Of a DNA stretch of 64,000 nt, positions 1 through 8,004 are shown one piece after another (position 1 is the first letter of the stretch; each line of letters opens with the position of its first letter). The notes beneath the pieces are model-generated. The model was not told the origin of the DNA. It searched no databases and worked only from the letters and a program-made list of their open reading frames with translations. The stretch comes from JBLMXQ01 sp050257855. Its GTDB lineage: Bacteria > Acidobacteriota > Vicinamibacteria > Vicinamibacterales > CAVVIG01. The DNA is taken from assembly GCA_050257855.1 (NCBI GenBank), contig JBLMXQ010000093.1, positions 1-64,000 of the forward strand. Reading direction: 5' to 3'. A program made the translations under genes and the position numbers.

Positions 1-2
1 CG

Positions 3-566
3 TCGAGCGGCCGCCCCGCGACGCGCGCGCGCGCGCACCACTGCCCGGCCGCGGCCGTTGCGCTGCTCTTCACGGCGGTGCCGTTCGACAACCTGAACTG
101 GGAGGCGGGGGACGGCAGCACGTATGGGTTCGGGTACCGCAGCCGCAGCGAGATTGCCGCCGCCGCAGCCTTCGTGCGCGCCCATTCGCACCCCGACGCT
201 CCGGTCGCGACGCCCCCCATCATCGCGTTCGCGGCCAACCGGCGCGAGCTGATCCCGTACGCGGAAGTGGCAGGCGAAATGGACGAACTGGCTGCGGACG
301 TCCGGCAGGATGGCTGGATCGCGACGCTTCAAGGCGAGGCGAGCCGCCGCGGAACGTTCTGGGAAAGCGTCGAAGCGTCCCGGAACCGGATGACGCCGAA
401 GCTGGAACAGGCCCTCGCGTCCCACGCCGTCGCGGTCGTGATCAACGACTCGCAGGACGATCTGTTTCCGTTCCCGATGATCGATGTCGCCCAGCCGACG
501 CTCGAAGCCGATGGGTACCGGCTTGGCGCCGTCTGGACGCACTACGAAGCCTGGGTCGCGCCGTAG
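3..566 (+). CDS. C-terminal part of a membrane protein, probably a GT39/PMT-like glycosyltransferase (5' end outside window)
   Basis: The reading frame is open to the window edge, so the true start lies upstream. The first visible residues end in a hydrophobic stretch (AAAVALLFTAVPF). A soluble domain of about 160 residues follows, containing VATPPIIAFAANRRELIPYAEVAGEM. This arrangement (a last membrane helix, then a soluble tail with a threonine/proline, alanine, arginine and tyrosine pattern) resembles the periplasmic C-terminal domain of bacterial polyprenol-phosphate sugar glycosyltransferases. That assignment is pattern recall only. The stop at 564-566 is followed after 23 bases by the end of the convergent YgjP-like gene. 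It could also be an uncharacterised membrane protein. Confidence 0.55.
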   Translation, partial: SSGRPATRARAHHCPAAAVALLFTAVPFDNLNWEAGDGSTYGFGYRSRSEIAAAAAFVRAHSHPDAPVATPPIIAFAANRRELIPYAEVAGEMDELAADVRQDGWIATLQGEASRRGTFWESVEASRNRMTPKLEQALASHAVAVVINDSQDDLFPFPMIDVAQPTLEADGYRLGAVWTHYEAWVAP

Positions 567-589
567 CGTCGCGCACGGCAGAAGCGCCT

Positions 590-1243
590 TCAGCTGCCGT
601 GCACCTCGAACGCCGGCTCGCGGCGAAGCCAGCGGCGCGCCTCCTCGTACTCCGGACACGCGGCAGCGACGAGGCGCCAGAACTTTGGGGAGTGATCCAT
701 CCGCTTCAGGTGCATCAGCTCGTGAATCATCACGTAGTCGCGCACCCAGTCCGGCGCGAGCACGAGGCGCCAGTTCAGGCAGATGTGTCCGCCGCGCGAG
801 CACGATCCCCATCGCGAGCGCTGATTCCGCACGCTGACGCGCGCGACCGCGAGCCCGTGGCGCGCCGCGAGCTCGAGCAGCCGTATCGGCAGCTCGCGCG
901 ATGCGCGCGCGCGCCATTCGAGGATCCGTTCCAAAGGCTCCGCTCGATCAAAGCCTCGCGCCCGCTCCCGCTCGCGCGCGAGCCGGCGCAGCTGGCGGTC
1001 GATCCAGGCGCGCTGCTCCTCGGCAAACGCCCGCGCCTCCCGCTTCGAGCCGCCTCGCGGGATCGTGACGCGAACCGTGCCGTCGGGACGGACACACACG
1101 ATGTACCGGCGCGCGCGCGGATGACGGACGTAAACGGCTGGCGGGGAGGGACATGCGGGCGGGACAGGCACGACAGGCCGGGCGGGCGGCTCCGCGATGG
1201 CGAGTCGTGCGCACGCCTCGAATGGCAGCTCGAACTGCATCAC
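590..1243 (-). CDS. YgjP/DUF45-type zinc metallopeptidase
   Basis: A 217-residue protein with the DUF45 (YgjP-like, M48-related) signature. The core RNQRSRWGSCS lies at about 139-149 and the zinc motif HELMH at 174-178. A further histidine in RMDHSPKFW (about 184) is the expected third ligand. The first 40 residues are proline-rich and not conserved. The family is cytosolic and its substrate is not firmly established. The first codon is GTG at 1243, with ATG two bases inside the next codon at 1240; either could be used. It lies 21 bases downstream of the GIY-YIG gene on the same strand, so it is probably the last gene of an rmuC-led operon. Confidence 0.85.
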   Translation of the reverse strand: MMQFELPFEACARLAIAEPPARPVVPVPPACPSPPAVYVRHPRARRYIVCVRPDGTVRVTIPRGGSKREARAFAEEQRAWIDRQLRRLARERERARGFDRAEPLERILEWRARASRELPIRLLELAARHGLAVARVSVRNQRSRWGSCSRGGHICLNWRLVLAPDWVRDYVMIHELMHLKRMDHSPKFWRLVAAACPEYEEARRWLRREPAFEVHGS

Positions 1244-1264
1244 ATGCCCAATTCACCTTCTCGC

Positions 1265-1624
1265 TCAATGGCCTCCGAAGACGAGATAGCCTCGCTTGCG
1301 GAGGCTATCGGCGAGCGCGGCCTCCATCCGCTGCGCTTTCTCATACGACATCGGATTGAGGTGCGCGTACAGCCGCGGCACGAGGCGCTCGCCGAACCTG
1401 CGGACGACGCGCGCCGCCTTGATGCCGCTCTTGTGGTTCTCGAACCGCTCCTCCGGCGTGAGGCCGGTCATGCCGACGTAGTAGCCGGCGCGTCCGTCGC
1501 CGAGCGGATTCCGCAAGTACACGACGTACACCGAATGATGTCCGCCTGGCTCGCCCGGATCCGGGGCGGCGTCAGGCAGACTCGACTTCTTCCGCGGCCT
1601 CCTCGTCCGCGACGACTTCGCCAT
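1265..1624 (-). CDS. Small GIY-YIG domain protein
   Basis: About 119 residues. After a basic N-terminus (KSSRTRRPRKK), a GIY-YIG-like core begins: VYVVYLRNP, then GYYVGMTGLTPEERFENHKSG. In this core VYVVYL stands for the GIY element and YYVGMT for the YIG element, followed by an arginine/histidine pair. Compact stand-alone GIY-YIG proteins of this size are usually predicted nucleases. I chose ATG 1624 because the upstream in-frame codon is TTG. Its first 53 bases overlap the 3' end of rmuC in another frame, so the two are probably translated from one message. Whether it cuts DNA is inference. Confidence 0.72.
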   Translation of the reverse strand: MAKSSRTRRPRKKSSLPDAAPDPGEPGGHHSVYVVYLRNPLGDGRAGYYVGMTGLTPEERFENHKSGIKAARVVRRFGERLVPRLYAHLNPMSYEKAQRMEAALADSLRKRGYLVFGGH

Positions 1625-2870
1625 CGGCAAATGGTAACCCGCCGGTCAGCTCCCCCGACTGCAGCATCCGGGGAACGCGATCGACTGGCTCGAGCGCGTC
1701 GATGTCCTCGCCGCCGGCGGCCTGCAGGTCCTTGAACTTGCGCGCCTTGACGAGGACGTTGCCCTCGAGCGATCCCACGGCCTTGTTGTAGGCGTCCAGG
1801 CTCCCCTTCAGCTTGGCGCCGAGATCGCCGAAGTGGCCGGCCAGCACGCGAATCGCGTCGTAGAGATGGCGTCCGAGCTCGCTGATCTTCTGCGCGTTCT
1901 CGGCCACCGCGTCCTGCTGCCAGCCGTATGCCACCGCGCGCAACAGCGCGATCAGCGTCGTGGGACTCGCGGGGATGACGCGGCGGTCCACGCCGTACTC
2001 GATGAGCGTCGGATCCTGCTCGAGCGCCGCGCTGAAGAACATCTCGCCCGGCAGGAACATGACCACGAAGTCAGGGCTCGGCTGGACCTGAGCGGCGTAG
2101 CCCTTGGCAGACAGCTGCGAGAGATGCGTCCGCACCTGTCGCGCGTGATCGGCGAGCAGCGCCTGGCGCGCCGCATCGTCAGGCGCGTCGAGCGCCTTGA
2201 GGTACGCGTCGAGCGGTACCTTCGAATCGATGACGATGTTCTTGCCGCCGGGCAGATGGACGATGACGTCGGGGCGAATCCGGCCCTGATCGCCGTCGAG
2301 CGTCTGCTGCTCGCTGAAATGGCAATGCTCCACCATGCCGGCCAGCTCGACGACCCGCTTGAGCTGGAGCTCGCCCCAGCGGCCACGCACACCCGGCCGC
2401 TTGAGCGCGTCGACCAGGCGGCGCGTCTCCCCCTGCAGCTCCCGGCCGACGGCGTCGAGCGACGCGATCCTCTGCGCGAGCTCGGCGCCGCTCTGGATGC
2501 GGCGCCGCTCGGCGTCCTTGATTTCGCGATCGACCTGATCGAGCGCGGTCTTCATCGGACCGAGGAGATCCTCGATGGCCTTCCTGCGGGCGTCGATGTC
2601 GGTCGTCGCTTCGGAGCGAGCCTCGCGCAAGCGGCTTTCAGCCAGCTGCAGGAAGTTCTCGTTGTTCGACTTGAGCGCCTCGGCGCTGAGCGCCTGGAAC
2701 ATGTCTCGAAACCGCACCTCGGCCTGCTGATAGGTCTGCAGGCGCTCGGCGTGAATGGCGCGTTCCTTTTCGAGATCCGCCAGAAGGCGGGCCTCCCGCG
2801 GGCGCGCCACGAGCCAGCCGACGAGCGCGCCAAGCGCCAGGCCGGCCAGCAGGATGCCGATGGATTCCAT
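1572..2870 (-). CDS. rmuC: RmuC-family DNA recombination protein
   Basis: About 432 residues with the RmuC layout. A single N-terminal membrane anchor (GILLAGLALGALVGWLVA) is followed by a long coiled coil (about 30-130). Next comes a nuclease-like domain containing RGRWGELQLKRVVELAGM, DVIVHLPGGKNIVIDSKVPLDAY and VVMFLPGEMFFSAALE, which are hallmark segments of the family. RmuC limits inversion at short inverted repeats in E. coli. The C-terminal 50 residues are acidic and variable. I prefer ATG 2870: a GATACT hexamer at 2883-2888 sits 12 bases before it, which would give a leader of only about 6 nt. GTG 2882 directly abuts that hexamer. Confidence 0.93.
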   Translation of the reverse strand: MESIGILLAGLALGALVGWLVARPREARLLADLEKERAIHAERLQTYQQAEVRFRDMFQALSAEALKSNNENFLQLAESRLREARSEATTDIDARRKAIEDLLGPMKTALDQVDREIKDAERRRIQSGAELAQRIASLDAVGRELQGETRRLVDALKRPGVRGRWGELQLKRVVELAGMVEHCHFSEQQTLDGDQGRIRPDVIVHLPGGKNIVIDSKVPLDAYLKALDAPDDAARQALLADHARQVRTHLSQLSAKGYAAQVQPSPDFVVMFLPGEMFFSAALEQDPTLIEYGVDRRVIPASPTTLIALLRAVAYGWQQDAVAENAQKISELGRHLYDAIRVLAGHFGDLGAKLKGSLDAYNKAVGSLEGNVLVKARKFKDLQAAGGEDIDALEPVDRVPRMLQSGELTGGLPFADGEVVADEEAAEEVESA

Positions 2871-2936
2871 TGAAGTGGTCACAGTATCGCACGAACCAGT
2901 TCGGGTGCCGGGTGCCTGGCGCCGGTCGAGAGCACC

Positions 2937-3473
2937 CTATCTTCCGATCACGAACGGCAGCCACGCTTCCGGCAGCTGCAGCTCGGCGGCGTGAACGGCG
3001 GCGGCCAGTTCCTGATCGCGCTGCCATGGAGTCTGGCGGGCACGCAGTCCGGCGGCAATCGCCTGAAGCGCATGACGAGCGACAATCTGCGCGCGGCGAC
3101 GTTTGTCCACGTACTGGCCGGCGCCCTGCTGCGCCATCGCACGCACCTTCGCACGCTCGGTGCGGAGGCGCTCGAGACGGGACCGATCGATCGACTCGAA
3201 CGGCAGCGCGGTCTGGAAGCGCTCCTCCGACGCGGTATTCAGATCCGCGGCCGCGCGCAGCGCCCGCTCGCGATCGAGCTCCGCGCGGTAACACTGGAAA
3301 CAAAGCGTGCCTCGCCGGCCGGGACCGGGTGCCACGCGGCCCCGGCCCAGCACCTGGACCCGCAGCGCCTCGCGACAGGCGGGACAAAGCGCCCTCGGAC
3401 GCCGCCCCTGCAGTTCGCCGCCGGGAAAGCTAATCCAGTCGCCGTCAGTAACTTGCGAAGATCTGTCCTGCAT
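2937..3473 (-). CDS. Hypothetical protein with N-terminal zinc ribbon
   Basis: 178 residues with no family that I can name. The N-terminus has a two-part cysteine motif, LCPACREALRVQ and LCFQCYRAEL (CxxC ... CxxC, about residues 29-61), separated by a glycine/arginine-rich loop; this suggests a rubredoxin-like zinc ribbon. The remainder is helical and charged, with a conserved-looking RRRAQIVARHALQAIAAGLRAR segment. There is no signal peptide or membrane segment. A TACAGT hexamer at 3482-3487 lies 8 bases before the ATG, fitting the near-leaderless pattern seen elsewhere in the window. It is encoded just upstream of rmuC on the same strand, but rmuC appears to have its own -10. Confidence 0.6.
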   Translation of the reverse strand: MQDRSSQVTDGDWISFPGGELQGRRPRALCPACREALRVQVLGRGRVAPGPGRRGTLCFQCYRAELDRERALRAAADLNTASEERFQTALPFESIDRSRLERLRTERAKVRAMAQQGAGQYVDKRRRAQIVARHALQAIAAGLRARQTPWQRDQELAAAVHAAELQLPEAWLPFVIGR

Positions 3474-3512
3474 ACGAGATGACTGTAGCCGAGGGGTGTG
3501 ACAGGGGAGGTC

Positions 3513-3748
3513 ACTCTGGGATGAAGGGACGCGGCTCTCGGCTCACGGCTGTCGGCGGTCGGCCTGGCTATCGGCTGTCGGCTGTCAGCGGTCAGCTGAA
3601 CGCGAGCCGACACCCGAAGCCGGAGAGGGCACTCTGGGATGAAGGGGCGCGGCTCTCGGCTCACGGCTGTCGGCGGTCGGCCTGGCTCTCGGCTGTCAGC
3701 TGTCAGCGGTCAGCTGAATGCGAGCCGATAACCCGAAGGCTGATGGCC
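3513..3748. repeat. Tandem duplication of a 118-bp intergenic word-repeat unit
   Basis: Two near-identical direct copies, 3513-3630 and 3631-3748. Each starts ACTCTGGGATGAAGG and carries runs of GGCTCTCGG, GGCTGTCGG and GGCTGTCAGC. They fill most of the 286-bp gap between the YbaK-like gene and the zinc-ribbon gene. I see no convincing gene inside. The same GGCT[A/G/C]TCGG words recur at about 15692-15723, 20702-20740, 26001-26041 and 44305-44345. Confidence 0.85.
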
Positions 3749-3759
3749 GATAGCTCTGC

Positions 3760-4254
3760 CTAGACCGTCACGTATTGAACCGGATTCCCGCAGGCGGCGA
3801 GGAACCGCTCGAAGTCGGCGAACGAGATCACGAACGTGGCCGTGTTGATGTTTGGGTGGAACGACACGCGGGCAGCTTGGCGCAAATCGCGGTCGATGAC
3901 GACGCGGACGGCGTGATCGTGATTGTTGATGAGGCCGAAGGGCGACACGGATCCGGGTGTCAGACCGAGATGGGTCATCAGGCGCTCGGGCGAGCCGAAA
4001 CTGAGCTTGCCGTCGCCAATCTGATCCGCCAGCGCACGCAGGTCGGCCTTCTTCGAGTGCATCACGATGACGAGGTAGTGCCGCGTCCCCTTCTGGTTGC
4101 GCAGGAACAGGTTCTTGCAGTGCGCGGCCTCGATCCCGCGCCAGTGCTCGGACGCTTCTTCCACCGTGAAGACAGGGGGATGCTCGAAGCGCTCGAAAGG
4201 AACGCCCAGCTCGGCGAGCTTCGCGACGACTGGCTGTTCGAGAGGCGAGGTCAT
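3760..4254 (-). CDS. YbaK/PrdX-family aminoacyl-tRNA deacylase
   Basis: 164 residues matching the free-standing prolyl-tRNA editing domain family (YbaK, ProX/PrdX). Recognisable segments are HPPVFTVEEA near the N-terminus, KNLFLRNQKG with the conserved lysine, LSFGSPERLMTHLGLTPGSVSPFGLIN in the middle, and FHPNINTATFVIS near the end. The last segment favours the PrdX subgroup. These proteins hydrolyse mischarged Ala-tRNA(Pro) or Cys-tRNA(Pro) in the cytosol. The length is typical. ATG 4254 lies next to hairpin repeats that separate it from the upstream alcohol dehydrogenase gene. Confidence 0.88.
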   Translation of the reverse strand: MTSPLEQPVVAKLAELGVPFERFEHPPVFTVEEASEHWRGIEAAHCKNLFLRNQKGTRHYLVIVMHSKKADLRALADQIGDGKLSFGSPERLMTHLGLTPGSVSPFGLINNHDHAVRVVIDRDLRQAARVSFHPNINTATFVISFADFERFLAACGNPVQYVTV

Positions 4255-4261
4255 TATCTAC

Positions 4262-4385
4262 TGGCGGCGGGGCCCACCCCACCGCGAACTGACGCCGATG
4301 CGCGCCCTCGGATTCATTTGTCCTCGGGCCCGCATGGCCGCAGGCGCACGCTTTGCTCTCGGCGGCGGGGCCCCACCCCCGCCGC
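4262..4385. repeat. Two GC-rich hairpin repeats (loop CCCCAC family)
   Basis: The right copy, 4362-4385, is a perfect 9-bp stem GCGGCGGGG / CCCCGCCGC with loop CCCCAC, preceded by CTTTGCTCTC. The left copy near 4263-4285 is a degenerate version. Both are followed by a CTGACGC word. A third member with different but still complementary stem bases is at 56909-56932. The right copy could also end transcription of the dehydrogenase gene on the minus strand, although no T-run follows. Confidence 0.7.
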
Positions 4386-4410
4386 GCACTGACGCGAGCT
4401 TCCCCCAGAA

Positions 4411-5397
4411 TCAAGGCACGAGAACGGCGGCTCCCTGCAGGCGGCCGGCGCGCAGGTCACCGAGCGCATGGTTGGCGTCGCGCAGCTCATAGGTGCGCAC
4501 GTGCGTGCGCACGGGCACGCGCGGCGCGAGTTCGAGGAACTCGCGCGCGTCCTGACGCGTCAGGTTCGCCACGGAGCGCACGACCCGCTCCTCCCACAGG
4601 ATCCGGTACGGGAACGACGGGATGTCGCTCATGTGAATGCCGGCGCACACGACCGTTCCTCCGGCGCTCACTCGCGCCAACGCCTCGGGCACCAGGCGTC
4701 CGACCGGCGCGAAGATGATCGCGGCATCCAGCGGCTCGGGTGGCGCCTCGGTGGACCCGCCCGCCCACGAGGCGCCGAGATCGCGCGCGAATCGCTGCGC
4801 GTCGAGATCGCCCGGCGAGGTGAACGCGTAGACCTCGCGGCCGTCGTGCACTGCAACCTGCGCGACGATGTGGGCGGCGGCCCCGAAGCCGTAGATGCCG
4901 AGACGGCGGCCCTCGCCTGCCATCCTGTACGAACGATAGCCGATCAGGCCGGCGCACAGGAGCGGCGCCGCGCTCGCGGGGTCGTACCCGCGCGGCAGCG
5001 CGAACGCATACCGCGCGTCGGCAACGGCGAACTCGGCGTACCCGCCATCGACGTCGTAACCCGTGAACCGCGCCCGCGGACACAGGTTCTCCCGGCCCCT
5101 GCGGCAGTACTCGCAGACGCCGCACGACCAGCCCAGCCACGGCACGCCCACGTTGTCGCCGACCGCGACATCGGCGACGCCGGCGCCGATCTGCTCCACC
5201 GATCCGACGATTTCATGGCCGGGAACGATGGGAATCTTCCCGGCCGGGAGCTCGCCGTCGACGACATGGAGGTCGGTCCGGCAGACGCCGCACGCGCGCA
5301 CGCGGACGAGGACCTGGCCCGCGCCGGGCTCGGGCACGTCGCACTCGATCAGCTCGAGCGCGCCTGCGCCGCGACGGGTCAGCTGCTGCGCTCGCAC
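4411..5397 (-). CDS. Zinc-dependent alcohol dehydrogenase (MDR family)
   Basis: 328 residues of the zinc medium-chain dehydrogenase type. Catalytic zinc ligands are visible as CGVCRTDLHVVDG (Cys39) and GHEIVG (His61, Glu62). The structural zinc lobe has Cys92, Cys95, Cys98 and Cys106 (CGVCEYCRRGRENLC). The nucleotide fold has YGFGAAAH. The protein oxidises a primary or secondary alcohol, or reduces an aldehyde, with NAD(P). It resembles the AdhP/AdhA-like group; the substrate is not deducible. The GTG start is 10 bases after the cytochrome c stop on the same strand, so the two are probably cotranscribed. Confidence 0.92.
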   Translation of the reverse strand: MRAQQLTRRGAGALELIECDVPEPGAGQVLVRVRACGVCRTDLHVVDGELPAGKIPIVPGHEIVGSVEQIGAGVADVAVGDNVGVPWLGWSCGVCEYCRRGRENLCPRARFTGYDVDGGYAEFAVADARYAFALPRGYDPASAAPLLCAGLIGYRSYRMAGEGRRLGIYGFGAAAHIVAQVAVHDGREVYAFTSPGDLDAQRFARDLGASWAGGSTEAPPEPLDAAIIFAPVGRLVPEALARVSAGGTVVCAGIHMSDIPSFPYRILWEERVVRSVANLTRQDAREFLELAPRVPVRTHVRTYELRDANHALGDLRAGRLQGAAVLVP

Positions 5398-5407
5398 TCT
5401 GATTACG

Positions 5408-6628
5408 TCACCTGCCCATGCGCCACGGCGAGAACTCCGGCCAGCTCTTGAGGGCCGCGGTCGCCCAGGCGGTCGTCTTGTCGGTGTGGCACGACGTGCA
5501 CGGATTCGGCACCTTCAGGTCGTCGGTCGTCGCCGGGGTGATGAACCGGAACGTGTGGCTGCGCACCATCTGATCGCCGAGCGTCTGCTCGATCTCCGGC
5601 ATGTGGCAGGCGATGCACTCGCTGCCTGGCGAGCCGGCCTTGTGGTGAGTGTGCTGTTCGATCGTGGACGTATGCGGCCCGTTCGGAGACGCGGGACCGT
5701 GGCACTGCAGGCACAGCGTGCCGGCCGGCCGGCGCAGGTCCGCTTGGTACTGCGTACCGTGCACGTCGTGGCAGGCGAAGCAGGTGACGCCGCGCTGGTA
5801 CATGACGCTCGTGACGAAGTCGTTCCCCTGCATCCGGTTCTTGTGGGCGGTCCCGTCGGCGAAGTAGAGGAAGTCGGTCTTGCCGAGGTGCGGGCGATCG
5901 AGCTTCCAGAAGTCGCTCAGCTTCGCGCCGACGCGGAAGCCGACCGGCCAGTCGAAATAGCGACCTTCGATCGGATTCGTCAGCGGCTGCCCCTGCGAAT
6001 GGCACTGGATGCAGGTGTCATTGGCGCGCACGACGTCGGCCCGCACGGGGTTGAAGATGTTCTGGGGCGTCGGATGCGTCACGTGCGCGCTGCCCGGACC
6101 GTGGCACCGCTCGCAGCCGACGTTCCACTCGCTGACCTGCTTCGTGCGCACGTCGTAGTTGACCGAGTGGCACCCGTCGCAGGTCGGCCCGGTCGGCCGC
6201 TTCATGTTGTCCGGTGGATAGTATGGCTGCCACCAGTCCGCGCCGGGGGGGACGAAGTACTTCAGCCACTTGCCGTGCGCGACGTCCCATTGCGCACCGA
6301 GCGGAAAGTAGTCGTCGCCGACCTTCGTGAAGTACCGTTGCTTCCACCGGCTGCCGTACACGAACGCGATGTCGTCCTTCGTGAACGTCACCAGCGGATT
6401 CGGCTTGGAGAGATCCGGGATGATGGCGTCGGGATGCACCTTCGGATCGCGCACCACGTTCGCCATGCGCGTCCGCGACCATCGGAGATAGATCGACTCG
6501 TGGCACGTCTTGCACGCCGCGGACCCGACGTACCGCGCGTCCGCAGCAGGCGCCTGGGCGCGTGCGGGCAGGGCGAGCGAGATCGACGCGGCGAACACCA
6601 ACAGGGTGATTGATTTCATCGGCGCCAT
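5408..6628 (-). CDS. Periplasmic octahaem c-type cytochrome
   Basis: About 406 residues with a clear Sec signal (MKSITLLVFAASISLALPARAQA) and eight CxxCH haem-c sites: CKTCH, CDGCH, CERCH, CIQCH, CFACH, CLQCH, CIACH and CTSCH. The first one (GSAACKTCHESIYLRWSRTRMA) and the spacing resemble cytochrome c554/multihaem domains widespread in Acidobacteria. The role is periplasmic electron transfer; the partner is unknown. ATG 6628 is preferred because a TATATT hexamer (6641-6646) lies 12 bases upstream. An ATG further upstream at 6655 would place that hexamer inside the gene, and ATG 6619 is also possible. The alcohol dehydrogenase gene follows. Confidence 0.9.
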   Translation of the reverse strand: MAPMKSITLLVFAASISLALPARAQAPAADARYVGSAACKTCHESIYLRWSRTRMANVVRDPKVHPDAIIPDLSKPNPLVTFTKDDIAFVYGSRWKQRYFTKVGDDYFPLGAQWDVAHGKWLKYFVPPGADWWQPYYPPDNMKRPTGPTCDGCHSVNYDVRTKQVSEWNVGCERCHGPGSAHVTHPTPQNIFNPVRADVVRANDTCIQCHSQGQPLTNPIEGRYFDWPVGFRVGAKLSDFWKLDRPHLGKTDFLYFADGTAHKNRMQGNDFVTSVMYQRGVTCFACHDVHGTQYQADLRRPAGTLCLQCHGPASPNGPHTSTIEQHTHHKAGSPGSECIACHMPEIEQTLGDQMVRSHTFRFITPATTDDLKVPNPCTSCHTDKTTAWATAALKSWPEFSPWRMGR

Positions 6629-6658
6629 GATGCCGGAGCGAATATAAGGGGTCAATAG

Positions 6659-6684
6659 AGGGGACGGTCTGAAGACCGTCCCCT
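6659..6684. terminator. Perfect 12-bp hairpin after tolC
   Basis: A GGGGACGGTCT / AGACCGTCCCC stem with one additional A-T pair at its base lies 22 bases downstream of the TolC-gene stop, just before the cytochrome -10 hexamer. There is no U-run, so it may act as a transcript 3'-end stabiliser or a weak terminator. The GGGACGG word recurs as a palindrome at 36624-36638. Confidence 0.6.
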
Positions 6685-6705
6685 GCGGACGTCACCGCCA
6701 CCGAA

Positions 6706-8004
6706 TCATTGCGGGAACCGGCCGAGCGCGGTCAGCAGCTCGAGCTTCGCCCGGCGCAGCGTGTCCTCCGCGACGGCGACGGCCGTATCCGCGTCGCGGG
6801 CACTGCGTTCGGCGTCGATGACCTCGATGTTCGTGGCGGCGCCCGCGCGGAAGCTGACATTGGTGATCGTCACGACCTGCTGCGCGGCGTCGGCCGCGTC
6901 GCGAGCGGTCGCCAGGCTGCGCTCGGAGCTCGCGACGGCCTCGCGCGCGGAGCGCACTTCGGACGCCGCCTGCGTCGCGGCCCCGGACAGCGCCGCCCGC
7001 GCCTCCTCGAGCGCCGCCTGGCGCTCGACTTTCAGCCCTGCGCGCTGGCCGCTGTCGAACAGCGGGACCGCCGCCTGCAGCATGAACCGCCAGCTGTTGG
7101 CCGGGACGAAGAACTGCGACGGGTGCGTCGTCGACGGCTGGAAGATGGCGCTGAGCGACGGCCAGTAGTCCTTGCGGCTGTCACGGACGACGCGCTCGGC
7201 GGCCTGTGTCCGGGCGGAGAACAGCTTCAGGTCCGTGCGCGACAGGAGCAGGCTGTCGGTCGCCGGGGTCGGCTCGGCCGGGACGTCAAACGACGGCTCG
7301 CCGTCCGCGTCCACGGGTTCGTTCGCGACGACGAGGACGCCGAGCGCTTCCTGCGAGCGATAGAGCGCGAGCCGAGAGGACTCCAGCAGCCCTTCGTCGG
7401 TCGACCACTGCTGGTGAGCGCGGAGCGCGTTCAGACGGCTGCCGCTGCCCTTCTGCTCGAGCTGATCCGCGAGGTCCGCGTGTGCCTTTGCCACGTCGCG
7501 CGCGCGCTGGTTGGCCTCGAGGACGCGGTGCGAGGCGATGACGGTCAGGTACGCGTCGGCGGTCGCGAGCGCGATCTGCCGGCGCGCTTCGGCAACGCTC
7601 AGCTCCGCGATGTGCTGCTGGTCTCCGGCCTGCGCGCGCTGGGCCCATGCCGCCGCCGCGACCACCGGCATGTCGGCCGTGAGGCTCGCCGTGATCGAGT
7701 TTCGCGGAGAGACGACGTTGCCGTCGAACGACACACCGCGGTTGAGCGTCGTCGTCGTGACGGTGCCGTTCACCTGCAGAAGCGTCGCCGCGCGCGCCTG
7801 CCGCAGCAGGCTTTCGGCGCGCAGGATGCCGGCCGCCGCGGCGGCCACCGACGGGTTGTTGCGCTCCGCCCGGTCAATCGCCGCCTGGAACGTGAGCTTC
7901 TCGGCCGGCTGCGGCAGCTGCGCGGACGCGGCTGCAGCGCCCAGCACCCAGGCGCCCAGCACCAGGGCGCCCGGGACCAGGGCACCCGGTCTCCGCCTAT
8001 TCAT
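6706..8004 (-). CDS. TolC-family outer membrane efflux protein
   Basis: 432 residues with a signal peptide and two homologous outer-membrane-efflux repeats rich in alanine-heptad helices (about 35-215 and 245-430). The end of the second repeat reads VSFRAGAATNIEVIDAERSARDADTAVAVAEDTLRRAKLELLTALG, typical of the family. It forms the outer-membrane channel of the RND pump encoded directly upstream; ATG 8004 overlaps the RND stop by 8 bp. The signal peptide is unusual: PGALVPGALVLGAWVLGA is built from near-identical GC-rich DNA words, like the intergenic repeats of this genome. Cargo is unknown. Confidence 0.93.
   Translation of the reverse strand: MNRRRPGALVPGALVLGAWVLGAAAASAQLPQPAEKLTFQAAIDRAERNNPSVAAAAAGILRAESLLRQARAATLLQVNGTVTTTTLNRGVSFDGNVVSPRNSITASLTADMPVVAAAAWAQRAQAGDQQHIAELSVAEARRQIALATADAYLTVIASHRVLEANQRARDVAKAHADLADQLEQKGSGSRLNALRAHQQWSTDEGLLESSRLALYRSQEALGVLVVANEPVDADGEPSFDVPAEPTPATDSLLLSRTDLKLFSARTQAAERVVRDSRKDYWPSLSAIFQPSTTHPSQFFVPANSWRFMLQAAVPLFDSGQRAGLKVERQAALEEARAALSGAATQAASEVRSAREAVASSERSLATARDAADAAQQVVTITNVSFRAGAATNIEVIDAERSARDADTAVAVAEDTLRRAKLELLTALGRFPQ

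Noticed and set aside
3513..3748. Short open frames across the tandem repeat
   Set aside because: Their translations are repetitive and have no start signal; the open frames result from the repeat words.
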